Of a stretch of 64,000 nt of DNA, positions 57,383 through 64,000 are shown piece by piece (position 1 is the stretch's first letter; every line of letters begins with the position of its first letter). Made by a program: the position numbers and the translations under genes. The notes below the pieces were generated by a model that was not told where the DNA came from, made no database searches, and was given only the letters and a program-made list of their open reading frames with translations. Origin of the DNA: an uncultured Bacteroidia bacterium (GTDB lineage Bacteria; Bacteroidota; Bacteroidia; Bacteroidales; UBA932); assembly GCA_902762655.1 (NCBI GenBank), contig CACWOZ010000003.1, forward strand, positions 62,001-126,000, written 5' to 3'.

Positions 57383-57484
57383 CCTGTTGAGGATGTGATA
57401 GAGGCTTTAACTGAAAGCCGCGATCCTAAACAATATGTCAAAAGAATGAATTACGGGATCCTGAACTTGCAAAATGGTAGATAA
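57383..57484 (+). pseudogene. Remnant of a BRO-N/phage antirepressor-type gene
   Basis: About 33 codons read VEDVIEALTESRDPKQYVKRM and then diverge to NYGILNLQNGR and a stop. The first part is typical of BRO-N domain proteins in Bacteroidetes, such as prophage antirepressors or DinD-like proteins, in their second helix. The N-terminus and the rest are missing. It overlaps the 3' end of the truncated hydrolase gene on the other strand. Confidence 0.55.
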
Positions 57485-57726
57485 AAATTGTACCCCTCCT
57501 TACGATTAATACAGGCGTAGTCTACCTTGTTGCGGTTGAATTTGATGAAGGAGAAATCCAGGTCCAGCGCCTCCACGTCGGCCTGGCTGCGCCCGGAGAT
57601 GAAGACTGCCGAGGCGAGGTTCTTCGCGGCATAGCCCGTGATGATTGGCGTGAGAGAATTCAGGTAAAGGCATCCGCCTATGAGCAGGGCGCATAGCATG
57701 ATGCATGTAATTCCAAGAATAATCAT
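57451..57726 (-). pseudogene. Truncated serine hydrolase (class C beta-lactamase-like) N-terminus
   Basis: A 91-codon frame with a membrane helix (LGITCIMLCALLIGGCLYL) and then ITGYAAKNLASAVFISGRSQADVEALDLDFSFIKFNRNKVD. That is the opening of Bacteroidetes serine hydrolases of the beta-lactamase family, which run to several hundred residues. After this point the sequence changes to an unrelated tail and stops, without the SxxK catalytic region. The break coincides with the BRO-type remnant. The ATG overlaps the dinB stop as ATGA. Confidence 0.6.
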
Positions 57727-58880
57727 TTTCCCTCAGGCTTATCAGCCGTTTGCTCGTCATACTCCCGGTCCCACTGGCGATAGTATTCCATCTTCGGGTC
57801 CTCGAAGAGGGACATCTGCTCTGCGGTTTCATGGGTAAGCTTCGATACCCCGAGCCCAATCTGCCGGATGGGTGTCTTCCCGTCCCATGCATCTACCAGA
57901 AGGTGCCGGGCTTCGTTGAGGATCACTGCGGTGATATCCGTTGGCCTGTCAAGCTGTCCCTGCTTTTGGGATACGGAGAAGTCTTTGTACTTCACAAATA
58001 CGGAAACGGTAGAGGCCCGGAAGCTGTGGCGCCGGATGCGATGTGCGACGATGCAGGCGACGTTGAAAAGGGCCCTGTCGATATCCTTCGGGTCCGAGAG
58101 ATCCTGCGGGAACGTTCTCTCCGCGCTTACGCTCTTTGCCTCGCCCCGTTCCGTCTCCACGGGGGAGTCGTCCCGCCCGTTGGCGTTGTCATGCAGTTGC
58201 GCTGCGAATTTCTGCCCCACCAATTGGGTAAGAGTCCCCATGCCAAGCTTCGCAAGATCTCCGATAGTGTGGATGCCATAAGCGATGAGCCTTTCCTCAG
58301 TTTTCTTTCCAACCCACAGGAGTTCGCGAACTCCTAGCGGCCACATCTTTTCCGGCACTTCCTCGCTCCATAGCGTATGCACCTTGTCGGGTTTCTCGAA
58401 GTCGGATGCCATCTTTGCGAGGAGCTTGTTCGAACCGATGCCCACATTCACCGTGAAGCCGAGCCTGGACCTGATCTCGTCCTTTAACCTTGTCGCCACT
58501 CCAACGGCACTTTCCCGTGTACACTGGAGTGTCATGTCGATGAAACATTCATCTATGCTGAACTGCTGGAGGATGGGGGAGTAGGAATGGCAGATGCCGA
58601 TGAAGCCCTCCGAACACTGCTTGTACAACTCCCAGTCGCCACGGACTATGATGAGCCCCGGGCATTTACGCATGGCCATCGACACGGGCTCGGCGGTCTT
58701 GATGCCGAGTTTCTTTGCGGGGATGGACGCCGCTGTGATGATGCTCCGCCGGTCGTTAGGGTCTCCTGAGACGACCGATGGCACAAGCCTGATGTCGGGC
58801 TTCCCCTCCCGCACGAGCTTCACCGCGCTCCAGGAGAGGAATGCGGAGTTGACGTCGATATGGAAGATAATCCGGGGCAC
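57723..58880 (-). CDS. dinB: DNA polymerase IV (Y family)
   Basis: A translesion DNA polymerase. With a GTG start at 58880 it has 385 residues; a TTG at 58922 would add 14. HIDVNSAFLSW is motif I, YSPILQQFSIDECFID carries the catalytic Asp-Glu pair, and IGSNKLLAKMASDFEKPD and GVGKKTEERL-like WVGKKTEERLIAYGI are the helix-hairpin-helix parts. The little-finger domain follows (about 230-350). It lies downstream of upp, after a terminator. The truncated hydrolase overlaps its 3' end. Confidence 0.93.
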   Translation of the reverse strand: MPRIIFHIDVNSAFLSWSAVKLVREGKPDIRLVPSVVSGDPNDRRSIITAASIPAKKLGIKTAEPVSMAMRKCPGLIIVRGDWELYKQCSEGFIGICHSYSPILQQFSIDECFIDMTLQCTRESAVGVATRLKDEIRSRLGFTVNVGIGSNKLLAKMASDFEKPDKVHTLWSEEVPEKMWPLGVRELLWVGKKTEERLIAYGIHTIGDLAKLGMGTLTQLVGQKFAAQLHDNANGRDDSPVETERGEAKSVSAERTFPQDLSDPKDIDRALFNVACIVAHRIRRHSFRASTVSVFVKYKDFSVSQKQGQLDRPTDITAVILNEARHLLVDAWDGKTPIRQIGLGVSKLTHETAEQMSLFEDPKMEYYRQWDREYDEQTADKPEGK

Positions 58881-58924
58881 GATATAAGAATGGAATCTTT
58901 TATGTATTTTTGCAGACCTCAAAC

Positions 58925-58954
58925 AAACCCCCGTGAAGTGAATCGCGGGGGTTT
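58925..58954 (-). terminator. Terminator of upp
   Basis: Perfect 9-bp stem AAACCCCCG/CGGGGGTTT with a 12-nt loop, then TTTGTTTG on the minus strand, 19 nt after the upp stop. Confidence 0.75.
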
Positions 58955-58972
58955 GGCTTAAAAAAGCGGGGA

Positions 58973-59602
58973 TTATTTCGTTCCGAATATACGGTCGCCG
59001 GCGTCGCCTAGGCCCGGCACGATGTAAGCGTTCTCGTTGAGGTGGTCATCCACAGCCGCCACATAAATGTCTACGTCGGGATGCGAAGACTGCACCTTTT
59101 TGATACCTTCGGGCACAGCGACCAGGCACATCAGTCGGATATTGTTGCATCCGCGCTTCTTGAGCATGGTGATGGCGTCGCATGCGCTGCCGCCGGTTGC
59201 TAGCATAGGGTCGGTCACGATGACAAGGCGGTCGTCGATGTCTTCGGGGAGTTTGCAGTAGTATTCAACAGGCTCATGAGTCTCTTCGTTGCGGTAGAGG
59301 CCGATGTGGCCGACTTTGGCCACTGGCACCAGCGTCTGCAGTCCATCCACCATTCCCAGACCTGCACGCAGTATAGGAACGATGGCAAGTTTGCGTCCTG
59401 CAACCTCCTTGGCTGTCATCTTGCAGATAGGTGTCTCGATTTCAATATCTTCCAGAGGAAGGTCGCGAGTGACCTCGTAACCCATGAGAAGAGCGATTTC
59501 TTTAAGAAGTTCACGGAAATCTTTGGATCCGGTTTCTTTTTTGCGCATGATCGTCAGTTTGTGCTGGATCATGGGGTGGTTGATAACATGTAATTGACTC
59601 AT
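58973..59602 (-). CDS. upp: Uracil phosphoribosyltransferase
   Basis: Salvages uracil to UMP with PRPP. It has 209 residues. The PRPP loop is [39 protein letters not shown] and the C-terminal [17 protein letters not shown] are diagnostic of Upp. Promoter core TACCTTTG at 59627-59634 is 24 nt before the ATG. Confidence 0.97.
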   Translation of the reverse strand: MSQLHVINHPMIQHKLTIMRKKETGSKDFRELLKEIALLMGYEVTRDLPLEDIEIETPICKMTAKEVAGRKLAIVPILRAGLGMVDGLQTLVPVAKVGHIGLYRNEETHEPVEYYCKLPEDIDDRLVIVTDPMLATGGSACDAITMLKKRGCNNIRLMCLVAVPEGIKKVQSSHPDVDIYVAAVDDHLNENAYIVPGLGDAGDRIFGTK

Positions 59603-59672
59603 AATGAATGATTCAGATTAATTTCTCAAAGGTAGTAAAAACTGCCGAGTAAAGCAACAAAAAGTGCATTTA

Positions 59673-59715
59673 ACGCGCATGCGTGCAACTTTTTACGCGT
59701 GCGTGCATCTTTTTT
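59673..59715. repeat. Paired ~21-bp direct repeats before the fimbrial operon
   Basis: ACGCG(CA)TGCGTGCA followed by a CT-rich tail occurs at 59673-59694 and again directly after at 59695-59715. The pair lies between the divergent upp and fimbrial promoters, 15 nt upstream of the plus-strand promoter core TATTTTTG (59730-59737). The arrangement suits a regulator-binding site. Confidence 0.6.
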
Positions 59716-59762
59716 TGTGAAATTATTTTTATTTTTGGTCCTTGTATTAGTATGCTTTTGGA

Positions 59763-61184
59763 ATGGGTTTGTTGGTTGCCATAGTGGGTTTGCTATTGTC
59801 AGTCGTGCCTTCCCAAGGTGCAAATCGGCATACTGTACATGTTCCTCCTATTTGTTTCCGCGTGGACAAAACCACATATGACCCGAGCTATATGGACAAC
59901 AAAGCATCGGTCGATTCTGTCGTGCGTCTGGTTAATCGGGTGGGGGAAGATCATGTGGAATCCATACACGTTGTTGCATACTCTTCGCCCGAGGGCTGGC
60001 TCTGGCACAATAATGAACTTTCAAAAAAACGTGCATACGAACTTCGCTATCTTTTCCGCAAACTGTTCCCGGGCATCCAGTACACCAAAATTACCTGTGA
60101 ACCTGGTGGAGAGAGCTGGGGGTTGTTGCGCGAAATGGTGGACGCCGATACAAGTCTGGAAGAATCTTCCCGCGAGCGCATCCTGAAGATACTGGACGAC
60201 AAATCGCTCTCGAATGAAATGCTCAAGCGGAAGATGAAGGATCTCGGGGAGTTGTACGAATATCTCCTGCACACCCATTACAAGCATCTGCGCCTCGGCC
60301 TCACGACTGTGACGGTCAGCATTGAAGATTCCGAATCCACGGGCGTCCCTGAATCGGGAAGTGCTCCGGTAGAACAGGAAGAACCTTCAGAACCGGCAGA
60401 GCCCTCAGAACAAGCAGAGCCGGCGCAGCCGGAAGTGCCTGAAACTGTGGTAGATACAACGGCTGCAGCAGATACTCTGAAGGCTGCGGAAGGCACAGAC
60501 ACGGCCTCCGCGTCGCTTCGCGACCCTGTACGGGAAAAAGCTCCGTCCGGGCCTGTGCCTTCCGCCGCCCCTGTCGTCCCCACAGCACAAGCAATCTCTG
60601 CCCGTAAGCCTCTGTTGGGCATCAGCACAAATATCCCTTACGATATCACCTTCATCCCCGGATACGGCCTCACCTCGATTCCGAGTATCAGTATCGAGTT
60701 CTACCCGAACTCCGGTCGCTATACCTTCGGGGCGGATGTTGAATGGCCTATGTGGCAGCACTGGGACAGGCATGCTTTCATGCAGATAAACAACGTCACT
60801 CTCTGGGCAAGGCGTTATTTCAAGCCTGCCGAAGATATCTTCAAGGGCCCTTATCTCTTCGGAAATCTGAACTCTGCACAGTATGGAATCGGTTGGGACG
60901 AGAAGGGCTGGGAAGGAGAAGGCGTGGGCGCCTCGGTGGGGCTTGGTTACAAGCGCTATTTCGGCCGCAGTCGCTTCTTCTTCGACACCGGCATCGGCCT
61001 GGGCGTGTTCTGGAGCCGCTACGACCCTTATGTCTACGGCAATGACGCCAACCGCTGGTACTACTACGACTACACAGGCAAGCCCGAAGATTTCCGGGAG
61101 CGCAGCAAGCGCCTTCTCTGGATGGGACCTACCCGCCTGTATTTTTCGATAGGATATGATCTGCTCATGAGGAAGAAGAAATGA
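59763..61184 (+). CDS. DUF3868/DUF3575 fimbrial-locus outer membrane protein
   Basis: A 473-residue exported protein (signal peptide ending SQGA). The N-terminal part (about 20-180) resembles the OmpA-like DUF3868 region: DKTTYDPSYMDNKASVDSVV, VESIHVVAYSSPEGWLWHNNELSKKRAYELR. A Pro/Glu/Ala-rich linker follows, and the C-terminal half is DUF3575: LGISTNIPYDITFIPGYGLTSIPSISIEFYPNSGRYTFGADVEWP to the final strand. This protein type begins many type V fimbrial operons. DUF5119 overlaps it by 4 nt. Confidence 0.88.
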   Translation: MGLLVAIVGLLLSVVPSQGANRHTVHVPPICFRVDKTTYDPSYMDNKASVDSVVRLVNRVGEDHVESIHVVAYSSPEGWLWHNNELSKKRAYELRYLFRKLFPGIQYTKITCEPGGESWGLLREMVDADTSLEESSRERILKILDDKSLSNEMLKRKMKDLGELYEYLLHTHYKHLRLGLTTVTVSIEDSESTGVPESGSAPVEQEEPSEPAEPSEQAEPAQPEVPETVVDTTAAADTLKAAEGTDTASASLRDPVREKAPSGPVPSAAPVVPTAQAISARKPLLGISTNIPYDITFIPGYGLTSIPSISIEFYPNSGRYTFGADVEWPMWQHWDRHAFMQINNVTLWARRYFKPAEDIFKGPYLFGNLNSAQYGIGWDEKGWEGEGVGASVGLGYKRYFGRSRFFFDTGIGLGVFWSRYDPYVYGNDANRWYYYDYTGKPEDFRERSKRLLWMGPTRLYFSIGYDLLMRKKK

Positions 61185-62320
61185 GACTGAGGAACTTCAT
61201 AACGACCTTTGCTGCGCTGCTCGTCCTGGGCGGCTGCACCATTGAACCGCCCCTGCATCTTCGCAAGGCCGCGGCTACGAAGGTCGTGCTGAAGACCTCG
61301 GTGAAGGCGCAGTTCATGTGGCAGTTGGACTGGCAGGCAAAATGGGATTTCGCCTGGCAGACAAGCGTCCTCGGCCCCCTGGGTTACTCCGAGCCGAAGG
61401 GTATCCGTATGCATGTCTACACTTTGGATGACACCGACTCTCCCAAATCGCACAACGTCTACAACTTCAGCGGCACAGAAGGACAGGTGGACATCTTCGT
61501 GGGAGTACACAACCTGCTCTTCCATAACAACGACTCCGAAGTGCTGCTCTACCGTTCCGACGGGGATCTCGCAGATATTTACTCCTACACCAGGGTCATC
61601 TCTTCCGGCCTCAAGACATCTTCGCTGGTCCAGACCCTGACGCAGAAGGCGGCCGCTGCCACCAAGGCGGAAGACGAGGAGATATCGGAGAATGTGACTT
61701 TCATGCCGGACGAACTCTTCGTGCTTTACGACCCCAGGCACTATATCTCCGACAATCTCGACGACTACGAATATATCGACGGGCAGTATGTCCTCCGTAT
61801 ACAGGGAGACCTTCTGCCACGCACATATATATACCTGTTCCAGATCAAACTGCTGAACAACCTGGACCGCGTGACGGGGAGCATGGGCGGTGCCGCGCTG
61901 ACCGGAGTGGCCGATGCGGTAAACCTCCAGACCGGTGTCACGTCCAATACTACCGTGAGCGTGCCTATGGATGTGCATATCAACAAGGCGGATGATCCCG
62001 ACCTGCTCGGGGCCAGGGTGCTGACCTTCGGCATCCCGGGATGCGACCCTTACGACGAAGCGAGCGTGTCGGCGGCTCCGTCAGGAAAACACTATCTGGT
62101 GCTCAACGTCACCTTCGCTACCGGCAAGTACAAGAACATCCGCATAGATGTCACCGACCAGGTACGCGCCTTGCCAACCGGGGGAGTGATTCCGCTGGAG
62201 ATAGATGTGAACGACTTTCCTCCGGAGGATATCGACCCGCCGGTGACGGGCGGAGGTGGGTTCGAGGCTTTGATAGGGGGATGGAATGAGCAGGTAGGAA
62301 GTACGACAATTATTAACTAA
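61181..62320 (+). CDS. DUF5119 lipoprotein of the fimbrial operon
   Basis: A 379-residue lipoprotein (VLGGCTIEPPLHLR, cysteine at about 20). IEPPLHLRKA near the mature start, then YTFSGTEGQ-like NVYNFSGTEGQVDIFVGVHNLLFHNNDSE and GGFEALIGGWNEQ at the end, are typical of DUF5119. These genes sit between the DUF3575 gene and fimbrillin genes, and the protein may be a minor pilus or anchor subunit. It overlaps the gene before it, and the fimbrillin starts 28 nt downstream. Confidence 0.87.
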   Translation: MRLRNFITTFAALLVLGGCTIEPPLHLRKAAATKVVLKTSVKAQFMWQLDWQAKWDFAWQTSVLGPLGYSEPKGIRMHVYTLDDTDSPKSHNVYNFSGTEGQVDIFVGVHNLLFHNNDSEVLLYRSDGDLADIYSYTRVISSGLKTSSLVQTLTQKAAAATKAEDEEISENVTFMPDELFVLYDPRHYISDNLDDYEYIDGQYVLRIQGDLLPRTYIYLFQIKLLNNLDRVTGSMGGAALTGVADAVNLQTGVTSNTTVSVPMDVHINKADDPDLLGARVLTFGIPGCDPYDEASVSAAPSGKHYLVLNVTFATGKYKNIRIDVTDQVRALPTGGVIPLEIDVNDFPPEDIDPPVTGGGGFEALIGGWNEQVGSTTIIN

Positions 62321-62348
62321 CAATATTTTATCAACTTTTTAACTTTTC

Positions 62349-63413
62349 ATGCGTATGAAGAAAATTATGATTATCGCAGTCGCAGCCATCGCACTGGCTG
62401 CCTGCAGCAAGACCTTCGACCACAACAAAACCGAAGGTGCAGCAATCGGGTTCGGCACATGGACAGAGAATCTGACAAAGGCCAGGACTCAGGGAGATAA
62501 CACGTTCACTGCAGGGGATGACTTTGCAGTTTACGGTTTCAAACTCAATGGTTCTACCAACAATGTCGTTTTTGACGATATTACTGTTTCAGCCTCTGGT
62601 TCACCTTTGGTCTGGGATTATGTTACTGGGGAGGTCCCTGCACGTTACTGGGATCCCAGTGCTACAAGCTACACTTTCTATGGTGTTTCCCCTTCGGCAA
62701 TCGGTAAAGCAGCAGATGTGGATCCCGAGACGGGCGAAATTTCCAGCGCCAGTATTACTTTTAAAGGGAACGACAATGACATTCTTGTTGCTGACAAGAA
62801 AGAGGTCCTTCCTGCCGCATATGGCACAGTGGTGCCACTCGTGTTCAATCATATTGCATCTCTGGTAGACTTCAAGGTTGATAAGGATGTGAATCTCGGG
62901 AACGCTGTTCTTGCTATAACCAGTTTCTCGATAACCAATATTGATAATACAGGTACATTCAGTGTGAACGATGCTTATACTGGCACACACCCTGTCGTTA
63001 CATGGAATGCCACATCTCACGCAGGAGTGTATGATAATACTAAGGGTGTTGTTTCCGTCACTCTTCCCACGGATGTTGCAAGTACCGTAGGAGCCGAGTT
63101 CCTCATTAATAATCTGGTAGTTATGCCTCAGACTTTCCGTACTGATTCCAATATCCAGACCGTCAACATTGGATACACGATTAAAGACGAGGCCAATAAT
63201 GAATCAACATACACCCAGAGCTTCAATCTTAAGATTTTCGACTGGGGGGATGACCGTAGTCAGGGAAACAATACTATCATTGGCGGATGGGAAGCAGGCA
63301 AACACTATACGTTCATTCTTACCATTGATGCCAAGAAGATCAACTTCTCAGCCAGCATTACTCCTTGGGTTAAAACCGGCAATGAAACCGGCTACCATTA
63401 CCTCTTCAACTAA
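62349..63413 (+). CDS. Fimbrillin family protein
   Basis: A 354-residue lipoprotein precursor (LAACSKTFD, cysteine about 20). EGAAIGFGTWTENLTKARTQGDNTFTAGDDFAVYGF opens the mature protein, with the arginine-containing TKAR segment where gingipain-like proteases may cut in type V pili. YWDPSATSYTFYGVSPS and the closing strand FSASITPWVKTGNET are typical. It is probably a structural pilin of FimA/Mfa1 type. The first codon may be ATG at 62349 or 62355. Confidence 0.87.
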   Translation: MRMKKIMIIAVAAIALAACSKTFDHNKTEGAAIGFGTWTENLTKARTQGDNTFTAGDDFAVYGFKLNGSTNNVVFDDITVSASGSPLVWDYVTGEVPARYWDPSATSYTFYGVSPSAIGKAADVDPETGEISSASITFKGNDNDILVADKKEVLPAAYGTVVPLVFNHIASLVDFKVDKDVNLGNAVLAITSFSITNIDNTGTFSVNDAYTGTHPVVTWNATSHAGVYDNTKGVVSVTLPTDVASTVGAEFLINNLVVMPQTFRTDSNIQTVNIGYTIKDEANNESTYTQSFNLKIFDWGDDRSQGNNTIIGGWEAGKHYTFILTIDAKKINFSASITPWVKTGNETGYHYLFN

Positions 63414-63421
63414 ATCATTCA

Positions 63422-64000
63422 ATGTTTAACCGCATCATACGCATAGTGGCGACAGCCGCGGGTTGCGCCCTGCTCCTGGCAGGGTGCAGCCTCTGGCTGG
63501 ACGACCCGGCGCGCAATCCTCAAACGGATAGTGAAGCCATCTGCTTCAGCGCCGGGAACGCCCTACTGCGAGATGATGCACCCGTCTCCAAAGCCACACT
63601 TTCTGAGTCCTTTGTGGAAGGGAATACTTTTGCAGTCTTCGGCAACCGTGTTATTTCCGGTGTCCAGACTACCGTCTTTGGAGGCACAAATGGAGTTACA
63701 GTTACTCTTACAGATCACGACGAGAATTCCGGCACCCCGCCCGTATGGACGTACAGCCCGGTAAAGTTATGGTATTGGGAAAGCTCTGGAGACTGGTATG
63801 ATTTTATTGCCGTTTCTCCCGCAGGGGCGGGAAGTGTAAAAATGGATATAGCCGGCAATCTGGCCGTATCTACCCACTACAATCTCGCTTCCCACGACTA
63901 TGACATTCTGGGTGCGACTTACCGAAGGCGCGGCAATGTGCAGGATCCTTGTGGAACAGTTCCGATGGTGTTTAATCATCTGGGAAGTGCTGTGATAGTG
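63422..64000 (+). CDS. Fimbrillin family protein, partial (runs off window)
   Basis: A frame open from the ATG at 63422 to the end (193 codons seen). The signal peptide ends LLLAGCSLW. Like its neighbour it has AICFSAGNALLRDDAPVSKATLSESFVEGNTFAVFG, then LWYWESSGDWYDFIAVSPAGAG and VPMVFNHLGSAVIV, the fimbrillin N-terminal domain pattern. It starts 8 nt after the previous fimbrillin. It may be a minor or tip pilin. Confidence 0.85.
   Translation, partial: MFNRIIRIVATAAGCALLLAGCSLWLDDPARNPQTDSEAICFSAGNALLRDDAPVSKATLSESFVEGNTFAVFGNRVISGVQTTVFGGTNGVTVTLTDHDENSGTPPVWTYSPVKLWYWESSGDWYDFIAVSPAGAGSVKMDIAGNLAVSTHYNLASHDYDILGATYRRRGNVQDPCGTVPMVFNHLGSAVIV

Overview
The window is a piece of a Bacteroidales chromosome, probably from a gut-type member with a fairly GC-rich core. 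The evidence is the gene content (DUF4837, HU-CCDC81, DUF6515 and DUF4922-SpoIID proteins, type V fimbriae with DUF3868/DUF3575 and DUF5119 partners) and the promoters, which follow the Bacteroidetes consensus TAnnTTTG and lack Shine-Dalgarno leaders. I cannot name the genus from sequence alone.

Layout. 1-7 kb is housekeeping: DAHP synthase/chorismate mutase, tRNA-Pro, S20, tRNA-Glu, a DUF4837/rseP/dxr/M23 run on the minus strand, then ruvX-def. 7-12.7 kb is a tight six-gene minus-strand operon. It joins a small alarmone synthetase, a cytidylate-kinase-like protein, a small HD alarmone-hydrolase-like protein, a TIGR02172-type kinase, a sensor phosphatase/anti-sigma fusion and a STAS protein. 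A paralogous kinase diverges from it. 13.7-15.9 kb holds an AAA_14/DUF4143 ATPase with a DUF4298-Fic gene.

16-32 kb is an AT-richer accessory island. It holds two nuclease-helicases of the DUF2075 type (one with MazG, one followed by HNH and HIT genes), a membrane-anchored UvrD-like helicase-nuclease, HNH endonucleases and a hypoxanthine-DNA-glycosylase-like gene. It also holds repeated small modules: (A) an identical 39-nt leader plus a small gene overlapping a PD-(D/E)XK, CdiA-tRNase-like gene, twice; (B) a structured ~85-nt leader plus a paralogous ~140-aa gene, twice, each divergent from a DUF2075 operon; (C) a ~95-nt minus-strand RNA with compensatory changes in one stem, twice; and three further promoter-hairpin-terminator units that look like small RNAs. 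These repeated modules are the most likely undescribed biology here.

32-49.5 kb returns to core functions: surface lipoprotein, phosphomannomutase, M23-LysM peptidase, aldose epimerase, tRNA-Asn, a Nudix/DUF4922-SpoIID/AmpG-like cell-wall group, murI, two glycosyltransferases, aquaporin and prfB. A tandem array of 51-bp palindromic units lies just before murI. 49.5-59.6 kb has a lipoprotein, a Fic gene under a clear double inverted-repeat operator, fumarase, a large AsmA protein, tRNA-Leu, a scar of broken genes, dinB and upp. 59.7-64 kb is a type V fimbrial operon that runs off the end of the window.

How the parts fit: the core genes serve isoprenoid, aromatic amino acid, peptidoglycan and translation functions. 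The 7-12.7 kb operon would link (p)ppGpp-type signalling to a partner-switching cascade. The island looks like a defence or conflict region whose small repeated modules are under strong stable-RNA-type promoters.
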